Source: Enterovibrio coralii (GTDB lineage Bacteria; Pseudomonadota; Gammaproteobacteria; Enterobacterales; Vibrionaceae). From it: a stretch of 59,969 nt of DNA. A program made the translations under genes and the position numbers. The stretch's first letter is position 1; each line of letters begins with the position of its first letter. Of the stretch, positions 9,385 through 18,775 are shown piece by piece. The stretch lies in NCBI RefSeq assembly GCF_001559595.1, contig NZ_LNTY01000015.1:1-59969 (forward strand), read 5' to 3'. The notes under the pieces are model-generated. The model did no database searches, had not been told where the DNA came from, and worked only from the letters and a program-made list of their open reading frames with translations.

Positions 9385-10107
9385 ATGGGACGCAGTTTCG
9401 AAGTTCGCAAGAATGCAATGGCGAAAACCCAAGGCGCCAAAGTTAAGCTTTACTCTAAGTACGGCAAAGAAATCTACGTTATCGCAAAAAATGGCGGTGG
9501 CGACCCTGACACCAACCTGACGCTGAAGCGCATGATCGAGAAAGCGAAGAAAGATCAGGTTCCTTCTCACGTTATCGAAAAAGCGATTGAGAAAGCAGCT
9601 GGTGGCGGCGGTGAGAACTATGAAGTTGCGCGCTACGAAGGTTTCGGCCCAGGTGGTTGCTCAGTTATCGTTGATTGTTTGACCGACAACAACAACCGTA
9701 CCTACATGGAAGTGCGTCAGTGCTTCGTGAAGACACACGCTAAGATTGGTGGCCCAGGTACTGTTGCTCACATGTTTGATCACCAAGCGGTATTCCAATT
9801 TGCTGGTGACGATGAAGAAGCCGTTCTGGAAGCACTGATGATGGCTGACGCAGACGTGACTGATATCGAGTGTGAAGACGGTGTTATCACTGTATTCGCA
9901 CCAACGACTGAATTCTTCAAAGTGAAAAATGCCCTGGCTGAAGCAATGCCAGAAGTGACGCTAGATGTTGAAGAAATCACTTTCGTTCCACAAACAATGA
10001 CCACCGTTTCTGGCGACGACGTTGCTACTTTCGACAAGTTCATTGACATGCTGAACGATTGCGACGACGTACAAAACGTATACCACAACGCGGAAATCGA
10101 AGAGTAA
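9385..10107 (+). CDS. YebC/PmpR (TACO1) family protein, paralogue type
   Basis: A 240-residue member of the YebC/TACO1 family. The N-terminus [19 protein letters not shown], the [10 protein letters not shown] segment and the C-terminal [14 protein letters not shown] are family hallmarks. YebC-family members are described as DNA-binding regulators and, for some members, as translation factors relieving ribosome pausing. The N-terminal sequence is closer to the shorter-lineage paralogue (YeeN-like) than to canonical YebC beside ruvC, and no ruv genes are nearby. Its specific target is unknown. Confidence 0.88.
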   Translation: MGRSFEVRKNAMAKTQGAKVKLYSKYGKEIYVIAKNGGGDPDTNLTLKRMIEKAKKDQVPSHVIEKAIEKAAGGGGENYEVARYEGFGPGGCSVIVDCLTDNNNRTYMEVRQCFVKTHAKIGGPGTVAHMFDHQAVFQFAGDDEEAVLEALMMADADVTDIECEDGVITVFAPTTEFFKVKNALAEAMPEVTLDVEEITFVPQTMTTVSGDDVATFDKFIDMLNDCDDVQNVYHNAEIEE

Positions 10108-10124
10108 TCACTCTTTCACGCGTA

Positions 10125-10152
10125 AAAATGCCCGGTTCAACCGGGCATTTTC
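10125..10152 (+). terminator. Terminator after the YebC-family gene
   Basis: Stem AAATGCCCGG / CCGGGCATTT with loop TTCAA and a short T run, 17 bp after the stop. Confidence 0.88.
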
Positions 10153-10212
10153 TGTTATAAACAAGACGAATCAATAACTTGATGAGTCTCATGCAATAGG
10201 TTGGATTCCATC

Positions 10213-10563
10213 ATGGAACAACAAGATTTTGAAACACTGGTAAAAGCACTGGCTGAAACCAAAGGTCTTCCAGAAGCTCTGGACATGCTGAAAAAGTGTG
10301 AAGACGAAGAAGTTGCGGCAGCGGCGGAAGCAATGACTGGTCAATTCTCACTGGCTGAGATCGACGGTGAAAACCGCGTTTACCACGTCACCACCGAAAC
10401 CAATGACAACGGTGAAGAAGAAGAATTCGTTGAGCACGTGATGAACGTTGGCGACGAAGCTCTGGTTTTCGTAGCTTGGTTCTTCTACACCCAGTTCGAA
10501 ATCAAAAACCGCGACACTTATGCAGCGGCGGGTCGTACTTACAAGCAACCTAAGAGAAGCTAA
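10213..10563 (+). CDS. Conserved hypothetical acidic protein
   Basis: About 116 residues from the ATG MEQQDFETLV; an in-frame ATG 12 bp upstream gives four more residues. The protein is strongly acidic and apparently cytoplasmic, with a helical N-terminal half (LVKALAETKGLPEALDMLKKCEDEE) and a stretch EALVFVAWFFYTQFEIKNRDTYAAAGRT near the end. I do not recognise the family. Codon use and a downstream terminator support a real gene. It follows the YebC paralogue but has its own terminator, so shared function is not implied. Confidence 0.75.
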   Translation: MEQQDFETLVKALAETKGLPEALDMLKKCEDEEVAAAAEAMTGQFSLAEIDGENRVYHVTTETNDNGEEEEFVEHVMNVGDEALVFVAWFFYTQFEIKNRDTYAAAGRTYKQPKRS

Positions 10564-10580
10564 GTCCCCGAATGAATATG

Positions 10581-10612
10581 AAAAAGCCAGGATTAAGTCC
10601 TGGCTTTTTTTA
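10581..10612. terminator. Terminator between convergent genes
   Basis: Stem AAAAAGCCAGGA / TCCTGGCTTTTTT with loop TTAAG. T runs on both sides suit termination from both strands. It abuts the stop of the DUF2798 gene. Confidence 0.88.
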
Positions 10613-10831
10613 TACCTTGGCGGAGAGCCAACTGGCTGCTTTTCGGACTTGCGGCAATACCGTCAAGTTCAATATGAAGGCGCAAGGCCATGCGATTTGA
10701 AAACTGTCTAACCAAATGGCAGGCCAATCAGAAGAAAAGCCCATTTTGTACCCCGAGATGACGCCAGACATCATCATCGCCATGGTTGCGGTACTAATCG
10801 TGGTACTGATCCAAAACTGTTTATTCTTCAT
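10610..10831 (-). CDS. DUF2798 family small membrane protein
   Basis: A 73-residue protein with two hydrophobic helices. The motif MMSGVISGYKMGFSSDWPAIWLDSF followed by QIAWPCAFILNLTVLPQVRK matches the DUF2798 family of small inner-membrane proteins, whose function is unknown. A GAGAGAAG ribosome site precedes the ATG. It is divergent from the LysR gene at 10916, which may control it. Confidence 0.85.
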   Translation of the reverse strand: MKNKQFWISTTISTATMAMMMSGVISGYKMGFSSDWPAIWLDSFQIAWPCAFILNLTVLPQVRKAASWLSAKV

Positions 10832-10915
10832 TCTTCTCTCGTTTTATTGGCGGTGACTGCTTGATGTGGGTAAGATACTTCACAAGCAATATTGGAAACC
10901 AGAAGCAAAATTAGA

Positions 10916-11836
10916 ATGAACCATTCCATATATGGAAACATTGACGACATCTACTTGTTTGCCCAAGTGATCCAAGAAGGCTCTCTATTAGCGGCGGCTA
11001 AAAAGCTCTCATTGCCTGTCTCAACCATGTCACGACGGGTATCGGCACTCGAGAAAAGATTGAACATTCGACTGCTAGAAAAACAGGGGCGAGAGTTAGT
11101 CGCAACGGAGAACGGTAAGCAAGCTTATGAGCTTTTCTCCAGCAGCTTTGAACAACTGGAAACCGCTTTTGAAACCCTCATTACGGCGCGAAGCGGCGTG
11201 TTTGGAAATCTCAAGGTGGTCATGCCTCACAACTTCTATCGAGGTTTTGTCGGCAACGTATTACGCGAATATTTGACCTCCTACCCCAAGGTCAAACTCG
11301 ATATCGTTCTGAGCCAAGAACAACAGCCACCAGCGACGGATCGCGATTTATTGATGACCTTTGATCTCAAAGGGCTGGATGATTTAATTGCAAGACCGCT
11401 TTTCCACGCTCAGCATGGCTTTTTCGCCAGCCCCGATTACCTTCGCCAATTTGGTGAGATAAACATCCCTGAAGACATAGTGAACGCCGACTGGATAGCG
11501 GTCGATAAAGCGTGGGACATCAACTTGTTTCGCGACAACCAACTGGAGCAAACAATCTCTGTCCGCCCAAAGCTTGTGGTCAATGACATCGCAGCAGTGA
11601 TGGATACCGTAAGGATGGGGTTAGGCGTTGCATCGCTGCCACTGAGACATATCGGCGAAGCGGATGGCCTCGTTCGCGTATTGCCTGAATACTTGAGAAG
11701 TGATCGAATGGCTTATCTTGTCTATCGCGAACGCAAACATCAGCCACAAGCACTGTCGCTTTTGATCGACGCACTGATTAACGCATCAGAACAAATAGAA
11801 GCAGGAGTGCTTATTCATAAAGCGGGTGACGTGTAA
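10916..11836 (+). CDS. LysR-family transcriptional regulator
   Basis: About 306 residues from the ATG MNHSIYGN; a TTG 24 bp upstream is an alternative start. The N-terminal winged helix-turn-helix is clear: IDDIYLFAQVIQEGSLLAAA, then STMSRRVSALEKRLNIRLLEK. A LysR substrate-binding domain follows (VMPHNFYRGFVGNVLREYL onward). Some residues resemble the LTTR subgroup that controls adjacent divergent genes. Likely targets are the divergent DUF2798 gene and itself, but the inducer is unknown. Confidence 0.92.
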   Translation: MNHSIYGNIDDIYLFAQVIQEGSLLAAAKKLSLPVSTMSRRVSALEKRLNIRLLEKQGRELVATENGKQAYELFSSSFEQLETAFETLITARSGVFGNLKVVMPHNFYRGFVGNVLREYLTSYPKVKLDIVLSQEQQPPATDRDLLMTFDLKGLDDLIARPLFHAQHGFFASPDYLRQFGEINIPEDIVNADWIAVDKAWDINLFRDNQLEQTISVRPKLVVNDIAAVMDTVRMGLGVASLPLRHIGEADGLVRVLPEYLRSDRMAYLVYRERKHQPQALSLLIDALINASEQIEAGVLIHKAGDV

Positions 11837-11860
11837 ACGCCACCCTGTAATTATCGAAGG

Positions 11861-12070
11861 TTACTCGTCAGCGACTAACTCAACAGAGCATCGTCCAAAA
11901 CCCTCAATATCGAGCTCGAAGCCGCCTACCCCCAGATCATTCGTTGCCCCCAACAGTACGCGGGATAACCCATCTAAAATTTGCTCTGGCCCCAAGTCCA
12001 TTTCTACGCATTTATCTGCAATAAAGTCAGAGAGCATTTGTGCTTGTTGTTCTGAAATTCGCTCACCCAT
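11861..12070 (-). CDS. Small conserved hypothetical protein
   Basis: About 69 residues starting at MGERISEQQAQML, chosen because AAGGAT lies just upstream of this ATG; a longer frame begins at 12100. The protein is acidic and soluble (ISEQQAQMLSDFIADKCVEM, then LGPEQILDGLSRVLLGATND). The composition looks like a real protein, but I do not recognise the family. Confidence 0.65.
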   Translation of the reverse strand: MGERISEQQAQMLSDFIADKCVEMDLGPEQILDGLSRVLLGATNDLGVGGFELDIEGFGRCSVELVADE

Positions 12071-12342
12071 CGTCGTATCCTTAGCACGATTAACACACAT
12101 GTTTTAAATCTATTAATCAGAGCGTTATGCAAAAGAAGATTGCAATAGAGAAAAGTTTTCGCTCTTTTATTTAGCGTAAACGTGGTTACAGAAAATTGCC
12201 TGTCGCGGATGAAATAGATGTGCGTGAAAGTGATGATTTTCTGATGCTGTACTCGACAAACGGCGCGAGAGAAAAACTCCGATTGTCAGTCAGAATCTAT
12301 CGGCAGTAAGATGTACTCTACTTCCTATGGGAACTGACGAAA

Positions 12343-12969
12343 ATGGAATTTCTGCTTATCATCGCCAATGTTGCCGTGATTTGGGTGCTTGCCGTCATCA
12401 CACCCGGTGCCAACGTATTACTCACCATCAATACCGCATTGAATTACAACCGCCATACGGCATCCTTCTCCGCATTTGGTGTCGCAGTTGCCGTCGCCTT
12501 GTGGGGATTATTTGGTGGCTCTGGGCTCATTATTCTGTTTTCTCTCTTTCCCGAAATACTCACTGCAATGAAAGTGCTGGGCGGTGCCTACCTTGTCTAT
12601 CTTGGACTGCGTCAGCTTAAACAAATTCGTGAGAAGAAAAAGCTTCATATAGACCCACAAGCGTTGAGCTCGCTCCCTTCACCCAAACGTGTTTTCCTGA
12701 CCGCCTTTTTCACTAGCATCCTAAACGTGAAGACTGGTTTCTTCGTCGTCAGTGTGTTCAGCGTTTCTGTCACGCAACACATTACCTTGCCGCTCATTCT
12801 TGCCATCATGTTCACCATGTCCGGGATTACGTTGGTATGGCACCTCTTTTTGTCGTTCGCTTTTTCACGCCATTCCGCAAAATCTGCCTATGAAAAAGCT
12901 TCTCGCCTGTTCGATTTTCTCACGGGGGGGTTATTTACACTGTTCGGCATTAAAGTGATGGCGTCGTGA
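12343..12969 (+). CDS. LysE/RhtB family amino-acid exporter
   Basis: A 208-residue membrane protein with about six hydrophobic segments. The N-terminal WVLAVITPGANVLLTINTAL matches the TPGP/N signature of the LysE/RhtB family, and LGGAYLVYLGLRQL is the typical third-helix segment. Members export amino acids or related metabolites from the cytoplasm. The substrate cannot be read from sequence. It has its own promoter region of about 240 bp in which no other gene is seen. Confidence 0.9.
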   Translation: MEFLLIIANVAVIWVLAVITPGANVLLTINTALNYNRHTASFSAFGVAVAVALWGLFGGSGLIILFSLFPEILTAMKVLGGAYLVYLGLRQLKQIREKKKLHIDPQALSSLPSPKRVFLTAFFTSILNVKTGFFVVSVFSVSVTQHITLPLILAIMFTMSGITLVWHLFLSFAFSRHSAKSAYEKASRLFDFLTGGLFTLFGIKVMAS

Positions 12970-13101
12970 GGTGGTAGACACCTAATTTTGTAGCATTTTA
13001 GACGGGCTTCAATTCTCGATAAGTACAATTACAATAACATCTAGCAATCTACTGATTATTAAGTAATAAAAGACTTAGTATTCATCCAACGCGAGTGCGA
13101 A

Positions 13102-13698
13102 ATGGACATTAGCGAGAAGATTCATAGCTGTGAAATATTCATTCCCAGTGACCCAACTCTGGTCGCCGAACAAACTCGCTGCCTCGAAATTCTCTATGAC
13201 TTTAACCACTCCAGGCCGAGCGAAACAGAAAAACGAAAAGCCATTCTGAAGAGGTTTCTCGCTGAAATTGGCGATAACAGTCATATTGAGCCACCACTCC
13301 ATGCAAATTGGGGAAAACACACGCATTTGGGAAACAATGTATATATCAACTTCAATTTAACGCTGTTGGATGATACCCATATCTACATTGACGATCATGT
13401 ATCCATCGGGCCCAATGTCACGATAGCCACAGCAGGACACCCTATTGATCCAGAACGCCGTAAGCAAGGTGCTCAATTCAACGTATCCGTTCATATAAAA
13501 AGCGGCGCATGGATTGGTGCGAACACAGTGATCGTTCCCGGCGTGACCATAGGAGAAAACACCGTCATAGGTGCGGGCAGCGTTGTAACAAAAGACATTC
13601 CATCTGGTGTCGTCGCCGTTGGGAATCCCTGTCGGGTTTTAAGAAAAATAGGCGAGCATGACAACGTGTTTTACTTCAAACAGCGGCGTTTTAAATAA
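13102..13698 (+). CDS. Hexapeptide-repeat sugar O-acetyltransferase (Maa/LacA type), copy 1
   Basis: A 198-residue left-handed beta-helix acetyltransferase of the maltose/galactoside O-acetyltransferase type, which transfers acetyl from acetyl-CoA to a sugar hydroxyl. An N-terminal cap (CLEILYDFNHSRPSETEKRK) precedes hexapeptide repeats. The catalytic His lies in VTIATAGHPID. The C-terminal repeat is IGENTVIGAGSVVTKDIP and VAVGNPCRVLR. The family's usual IGxNVWIG is changed to VHIKSGAWIG. A close paralogue follows at 13829, so this is a tandem duplication. Confidence 0.88.
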   Translation: MDISEKIHSCEIFIPSDPTLVAEQTRCLEILYDFNHSRPSETEKRKAILKRFLAEIGDNSHIEPPLHANWGKHTHLGNNVYINFNLTLLDDTHIYIDDHVSIGPNVTIATAGHPIDPERRKQGAQFNVSVHIKSGAWIGANTVIVPGVTIGENTVIGAGSVVTKDIPSGVVAVGNPCRVLRKIGEHDNVFYFKQRRFK

Positions 13699-13828
13699 AC
13701 ATCACCGCCTATTCATTAAACAAACTTCGCATCTATTTTTTCATGCCGCAAAGAGTTAGATTCCGCTCAACATTCTGATTTCTAAAGTCCGTTATTATCC
13801 CGCCAATATCCAATTATCGGACCCTACC

Positions 13829-14428
13829 ATGACAATCAGAACAAAAATGCATAGCCAAGACGTGTACTTCTGCGACGATGAAAGCTTGGCAGCAGAACAG
13901 ACCCAATGCCTTGAAATTTTATACGATTTCAACCACACAAGACCCAGTGAAGCCATAAAACGAAGAGAGATTCTTGAGCGTCTTTTGGCTGAAATTGGTA
14001 AAGACGTATATATCGAACCGCCACTTCGCGCGAACTGGGGTAAACATACCCATTTTGGTGATTACGTTTATGCCAACTTCAACCTGACATTGGTAGATGA
14101 CACACACATCTATATTGGCGATCACGTCATGATAGGGCCAAACGTCACCATTGCCACCGCAGGTCACCCGGTCGATCCGGATCTTCGCAGAAAAGTGGCG
14201 CAGTTCAACGTACCCGTCCATATCGGCGCAAATGTTTGGATAGGTGCAAACTCAGTGGTGCTTCCCGGAGTCACCATTGGAGAAAACACTGTGATAGGTG
14301 CAGGCAGTATCGTCACCAAAGACATTCCTGCCAATGTCGTTGCGGTTGGCAACCCGTGTAGAGTCTTACGCGAAATCGGTGAACACGACAAGGAGTTCTA
14401 CTTTAAGAACCTGCGTATTCAACGATAA
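13829..14428 (+). CDS. Hexapeptide-repeat sugar O-acetyltransferase (Maa/LacA type), copy 2
   Basis: A 199-residue paralogue of the preceding gene, alignable over its whole length and identical at most cap and repeat positions. It retains the canonical VHIGANVWIGANSVVLPG segment and the catalytic His in VTIATAGHPVD. The spacing of about 130 bp and a separate leader suggest its own promoter. Substrate is probably a mono- or disaccharide or an acyl acceptor related to maltose or galactosides; this cannot be resolved by eye. Confidence 0.9.
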   Translation: MTIRTKMHSQDVYFCDDESLAAEQTQCLEILYDFNHTRPSEAIKRREILERLLAEIGKDVYIEPPLRANWGKHTHFGDYVYANFNLTLVDDTHIYIGDHVMIGPNVTIATAGHPVDPDLRRKVAQFNVPVHIGANVWIGANSVVLPGVTIGENTVIGAGSIVTKDIPANVVAVGNPCRVLREIGEHDKEFYFKNLRIQR

Positions 14429-14472
14429 GGTCTTCTGATCTTAGGGATTAATCGGACGATAAGGAGGCGACA

Positions 14473-14772
14473 ATGCCTTTCAACAATAAACATCTATCCG
14501 CATTGTTGCTGGCCGTTGTTGCCACATTCAGTCACGCAAATACGCTGGATTTGGACAATCTACAGCCACCAGTCTGGCTTTACCAAGATGGCACTGTCGT
14601 CCCACAACACGTACTCGAAAAAATCTCGAGCGAATGCGGCATTGAAGACGCCGCCAATAAGGTGGCGAATGCCAAAAGTGGTGAGTTTGAATCTGCATTC
14701 CAAGCATTGCTCACGGCTGCCGAATGCTTCAATGCACATGGATTTGAGCGAGAAGCTAACAAACCACTTTGA
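14473..14772 (+). CDS. Small exported hypothetical protein
   Basis: A 99-residue protein with an N-terminal signal peptide (KHLSALLLAVVATFSHA, cleavage before NTLDL). AAGGAGG precedes the ATG. The mature part is about 75 residues, acidic, and has two Cys (SECGIEDAAN and AAECFNAHGF) that could form a disulfide in the periplasm. I do not recognise the family. The methyltransferase start lies 41 bp downstream, so the two may be co-transcribed. Confidence 0.7.
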   Translation: MPFNNKHLSALLLAVVATFSHANTLDLDNLQPPVWLYQDGTVVPQHVLEKISSECGIEDAANKVANAKSGEFESAFQALLTAAECFNAHGFEREANKPL

Positions 14773-14812
14773 AATACAACGTCTTATTTACTTTTCTGGA
14801 AATCTTACGTCA

Positions 14813-15526
14813 ATGAGCGACAACTACGATTCACGCACAGCACATCATTACGCTGCCTTTCGTCCACCGCTGCACAGCCTTATTCTGTCTAATGCAATTT
14901 CAGGTCGCAGTGATTATTCACTGGGTCTCGACGTTGGATGCGGCACTGGATACTCTAGCCTTGCCCTAAAAAACCATTGTGCCAATGTCATTGGTGTCGA
15001 ACCAAGCGAGGCAATGCTAACGCTTGCAAAAGCACAGCAGCCTGATGGTATTCGTTATCTCCATGGTGCAGGAGAGGCGATTCCTGTTGAAGATAACACC
15101 ATTGATATCGTGACCTTTGCGGGCTCGCTTTTCTATGCAAAGTCACAGCAATTAGTGAATGAAATTAAGCGTGTTTGTCTTCCTAACGCAACTGTGGTCG
15201 CCTATGACTTTGATGTCGTACTTGATGATGCACTGAACATGCTTGGCGTAGACCTGAAATCATCATCTGGTGATTATGACCACGCCATCAACTTTTCTGA
15301 CTACGCGGAATTTGCTGAACATGCTGTGGTAGCAGAAACCATCCAACTAAGCGTCAGTGCGCAAGAACTTGCTCACGTATTGCTGTCTTCAACGGGTCGA
15401 TACGACGCGCTGGCGAATATCTTTGGCGATGATGATCTTCATGAGAAAGTCGCCCGCAGAATAGAACAGGGATACGACGCGCCTAGTTTGCCAGTAAATA
15501 CCTACTACTCAACATACCAACTTTAA
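14813..15526 (+). CDS. Class I SAM-dependent methyltransferase
   Basis: A 237-residue protein. Motif I is LGLDVGCGTGYSSLAL, followed by the acidic residue in VIGVEPSEAM and motif IV-like DIVTFAGSLFYAK, as in the Methyltransf_11 group. The ATG at 14813 (MSDNYDSRTAHHYAAFRPP) is chosen because family members start with a Y-x-x-x-R-P-x-Y-like segment. The frame is open further upstream but overlaps the previous gene. The substrate is unknown. Confidence 0.85.
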   Translation: MSDNYDSRTAHHYAAFRPPLHSLILSNAISGRSDYSLGLDVGCGTGYSSLALKNHCANVIGVEPSEAMLTLAKAQQPDGIRYLHGAGEAIPVEDNTIDIVTFAGSLFYAKSQQLVNEIKRVCLPNATVVAYDFDVVLDDALNMLGVDLKSSSGDYDHAINFSDYAEFAEHAVVAETIQLSVSAQELAHVLLSSTGRYDALANIFGDDDLHEKVARRIEQGYDAPSLPVNTYYSTYQL

Positions 15527-15541
15527 CTAACGCCCAAAGAT

Positions 15542-15577
15542 AAAGGCGGCACACTCACTGGTGTTGCCGCCTTTTTT
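15542..15577. terminator. Terminator after the methyltransferase
   Basis: Stem AAAGGCGGCA-CAC / GTG-TTGCCGCCTTT with a loop of about six bases and a T run. It lies between convergent genes. Confidence 0.87.
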
Positions 15578-15597
15578 AATTGTTGTCTATGCCGCGT

Positions 15598-16053
15598 TTA
15601 ATCATGTTTCAGGTGCTTGAGATAGGTGTAAAAGTCCACATCCTTTTCGTAACCGTTTTTCTCGTAAAGATGCTGTGCTTTTACATTGTCTGTTGCCGTA
15701 CTCAACATAATAAATGCTGAATCCGTTTCTTGCGCCAATTGGTCGGCGCGCTCAAGCAACAATTGTCCAACACCTTCTTTTCGGAACTTCTCATCCACAA
15801 ACAAATCATAAAGCAGCCAAGTACGCTTCATTTCTAGCGAACAGTACAGAGGATAAAGCTGCGTAAAGCCCGCAAACTCATTGTCATCCGTCGTGGCAAA
15901 ATAGATGATGGACTCATCGTTTTTCAGACGTTCTTGGAGGTAAGCCAGAGGATTTTTCCCCGTCCTGTCTACTTCATAAAAATCGAGGTATTTTTCGTAT
16001 AGTTTGACGATTTCATCCAAGTCGGACATGTCGGCGCGATTGATAGTAAACAT
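15598..16053 (-). CDS. GNAT family N-acetyltransferase
   Basis: About 151 residues from MFTINRADMSDLDEIVKLYE, with an AAGGAAAA ribosome site; a longer frame from 16083 is less likely. The acetyl-CoA loop is seen at FRKEGVGQLLLERADQLA, with LLYDLFVDEKFR before it and AQHLYEKNGYEKD after it, which is the standard GNAT arrangement. The acceptor is unknown. Confidence 0.9.
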   Translation of the reverse strand: MFTINRADMSDLDEIVKLYEKYLDFYEVDRTGKNPLAYLQERLKNDESIIYFATTDDNEFAGFTQLYPLYCSLEMKRTWLLYDLFVDEKFRKEGVGQLLLERADQLAQETDSAFIMLSTATDNVKAQHLYEKNGYEKDVDFYTYLKHLKHD

Positions 16054-16329
16054 AGCGTTTTCCTTTGAACTTCGAACATTCAATGAGTGTGTTCGTTGAA
16101 CCCTACCCTAAGCACTCTGAAGGTGACGTTCCCTAATACGTATAAGATTTTCTTTGAGGAGGTAACGCCGCCAATAGCGATGATCACTGAAAATGGCATC
16201 GCTGTGCGCGCTGAGCCCAGCACCTTAAGATAGCTCAGGGACAAATTTGATTGGCCCCTAATAGTATGCCTATGCCTTAAAAAGTACAGCCAACCGTAAA
16301 ACGAGCCTGTTTATTCAATATGACACGTG

Positions 16330-16749
16330 ATGGCAAACAATCCGTACAGCTCAAGAAAACATCATCAACCACTTTGCGGCTTCACTCCCAAAACCGTTGA
16401 TATCACAATGAAAACCACCGATTCCGCAATGGAATATTTCCTCAATAAATCAACGTATTGGTATTCTCAGAGCGAGATGAAACAGGGAGTGAATACCGAT
16501 ATGATGGATAGCGAATACATCAAACATCCGATTAACTGTGAAACCTGTAATGCGCTAACGCCGCACCGTCTTCTTGCCAAAGAGGAAGAAGCAAAGCCAG
16601 AACAAGACAAACCGAAAACCCAACTAGAAATGGTTTTCAGCCATCTCTTGTCTTTCTTCACCAGCGACCATTCTCAGCCGATTCAAGTATGGGATGATGA
16701 TGAAGACGACTACCAATGTGAAAAGTGTGGAACCATCACGAGACAGTAA
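16330..16749 (+). CDS. Hypothetical protein with two CxxC pairs
   Basis: Up to about 139 residues; the true start is uncertain. In-frame ATGs at 16408 and 16477 are possible, and the latter has a purine-rich AGAGCGAG upstream. The C-terminal half carries CETC and CEKC about 65 residues apart, which could form a split zinc ribbon. The linker between them is acidic and proline-lysine rich. I do not recognise the family. Confidence 0.6.
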   Translation: MANNPYSSRKHHQPLCGFTPKTVDITMKTTDSAMEYFLNKSTYWYSQSEMKQGVNTDMMDSEYIKHPINCETCNALTPHRLLAKEEEAKPEQDKPKTQLEMVFSHLLSFFTSDHSQPIQVWDDDEDDYQCEKCGTITRQ

Positions 16750-16826
16750 CCGGTAATCAAAATCAGCACAGTTGCTCTTTATCGCCTTCTACTACACTGA
16801 TTCAAAATCCAGTAGAAGGCGATTTT

Positions 16827-17597
16827 ATGAGTGAGATCCGCAAACAACAGATCCATGATTTACTGAAGATCGGCATTGAGACAGGCGACGCAAAGGTCGT
16901 TACCGTCGTCGATGAAACCCGCTACGTACAGCACAACCCAAAAACAAAAGAAGGCGACATCGGCCTTGCTGAACTCTTTGCAAAGCTCGCTCTCACTCAC
17001 CCTCACGTTCAAATCATTCGCATTTTCTCAGACGGTGATTACGTCTTTGCCCACAACGAATACGATTTCAGCAGCGTCAAAATCTGCTTCGAAGTCTTCA
17101 GGTTTGAGGGTGACAAAACCGTCGAACATTGGGACAACCTGCAAGCCAAACAACCGCCTAATCAATCCGGTCGAACCATGGTGGATGGTAAAACTAAAGT
17201 CAAAGACCTAGAAAAAACGGAAGATAACCGCGCGTTCATCAATCGGTTCGTGAATGAGGTATTAATAGAAAGGCAGCCCTTTGAACTCTCCAACTTCTTT
17301 GATACCGCTCATTATGCGGAACACAGCCCCCACTTTAGTGATGACCTGACGCAACTCCATGCCGCGCTGTCCATGCTCAACGAACACAATGCACCCGTGA
17401 TTCACTATCAAACCCATCATAAGACATTAGCCGAAGGTAACTTTGTGCTGACGCTCTGTGAAGGACATCGTGGCGGGTCTCATGTTGCTTTCTACGACAT
17501 GTTCCGTCTGGAAGACGGACTCATTGTTGAGCATTGGGATACGATAGAGGAAATCCCGCCCAAATCGGAATGGCAAAACCACAACGGTAAGTTCTAA
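16827..17597 (+). CDS. Double NTF2-like (SnoaL-type) protein
   Basis: 256 residues from MSEIRKQQIHDLL, the start supported by AGAAGGCG upstream. Two SnoaL/NTF2-like domains are in tandem. The first has YVQHNPKTKEGDIGLAELF and FEGDKTVEHWDNLQ; the second has HYAEHSPHFSDDL and LEDGLIVEHWDTIEEIP. The repeated H-NP/H-SP and EHWD elements mark the ancient duplication. Such folds bind small hydrophobic molecules or act as lyases or cyclases. The gene ends 17 bp before the LtrA-like gene and is probably co-transcribed with it. Confidence 0.87.
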   Translation: MSEIRKQQIHDLLKIGIETGDAKVVTVVDETRYVQHNPKTKEGDIGLAELFAKLALTHPHVQIIRIFSDGDYVFAHNEYDFSSVKICFEVFRFEGDKTVEHWDNLQAKQPPNQSGRTMVDGKTKVKDLEKTEDNRAFINRFVNEVLIERQPFELSNFFDTAHYAEHSPHFSDDLTQLHAALSMLNEHNAPVIHYQTHHKTLAEGNFVLTLCEGHRGGSHVAFYDMFRLEDGLIVEHWDTIEEIPPKSEWQNHNGKF

Positions 17598-17614
17598 ACC
17601 GCAAGGATTAGGGT

Positions 17615-18775
17615 ATGTTGAGAGAGAAGTACAAAGCCTATATCCGCCCCATGCTTGCCCGCGATCGAAGCGGACATCGCGCGGCGACCGAACTGGAATT
17701 GCTATTTGATTTGGTGTTCGTGATTGCCATTTCACTCTCTGCGGAAGGGCTTCACCATGCAACTGCCGAAGCCCATTATCTTGATGGTTTGACCAAATTC
17801 CTCATCGCCTTCTTTGCATTGTGGTGGCCATGGAAGCAATTCACTTGGTTTGCATCGGCCTTCGACAATGATGACGCCGCTTATCGCATTTCCACTCTAG
17901 TCATGATGTTTGGTGCTTTACTCATCGCGGGCAGCCTTCCCCTCTTTTTCAACAACTTTGACATCCGCCTGATGTCGATTGGCTATGTCGTGCTGCGCAT
18001 TCCGCAGATTTATCTTTGGTGGCGCGTCGGCAGAGATAACTCAGACTATTGCGTGACCGCACAACGGCACATGGTCGGTATGTTGATACTCCAGCCCTGT
18101 TGGCTGATCCTCGCGTTTCTTACCGATTTGGGTAGCGCAGCGTTTGTCACACTTGTTGTCATCGGCATGGTTTTAGAATGTGCAGTCCCGATTTACGCAA
18201 ACAATGCAAAGTCCATTCCTTGGCACAAACACCATATTGTTGAACGCTATGGGCTACTTAACATCATCGTGCTAGGCGAAATACTGGTCAGTGCTGCATT
18301 GGGCGTTCAGAGTATGACAAGCGAAAGAGGGTTAGATCTTGGGCTTGGCATGATTGCCCTTTGCGCAACCATTATCCCGTTCACACTGTGGTGGCTCTAC
18401 TTCAATGAGGAGGAGCACTTAACGTCCGAGAAAGCACCTCACGTCCTGCTTTGGAGTTATGGTCACTTCTTTATTTTCGCGTCAGGTGCAGCGATTGGCG
18501 CAGGATTCTCGGCACTTATTGATGCGCAGGCTGATTCAGCAATGAGTGTCGAAATAGCCGGAAAATGGGTGGTCAGTATTGCTGTCGCTACATATTTGTT
18601 TGGCCTTTGGCTAGTAAGAGATAGGCATCTTATTCACCTTACAGCGGGCTTTACCATGCTTGGCTTCGCTGCTCTCATTGCTTTCTCCCCCATCGTACCC
18701 TTTGCTCAGTTGCCGATTATCACCGTGTTATTGGTTGCTGTTCTCTTTTTAAGGCTTAACGCACCATCAAAATAA
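17615..18775 (+). CDS. LtrA family (low temperature requirement A) membrane protein
   Basis: 386 residues with about ten to twelve hydrophobic segments. The N-terminal RAATELELLFDLVFVIAIS is the hallmark of the LtrA family, and HIVERYGLLNIIVLGEILV is another conserved stretch. LtrA was named from a Listeria growth phenotype; the molecular function is unresolved. It follows the double NTF2-like gene by 17 bp. Confidence 0.9.
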   Translation: MLREKYKAYIRPMLARDRSGHRAATELELLFDLVFVIAISLSAEGLHHATAEAHYLDGLTKFLIAFFALWWPWKQFTWFASAFDNDDAAYRISTLVMMFGALLIAGSLPLFFNNFDIRLMSIGYVVLRIPQIYLWWRVGRDNSDYCVTAQRHMVGMLILQPCWLILAFLTDLGSAAFVTLVVIGMVLECAVPIYANNAKSIPWHKHHIVERYGLLNIIVLGEILVSAALGVQSMTSERGLDLGLGMIALCATIIPFTLWWLYFNEEEHLTSEKAPHVLLWSYGHFFIFASGAAIGAGFSALIDAQADSAMSVEIAGKWVVSIAVATYLFGLWLVRDRHLIHLTAGFTMLGFAALIAFSPIVPFAQLPIITVLLVAVLFLRLNAPSK

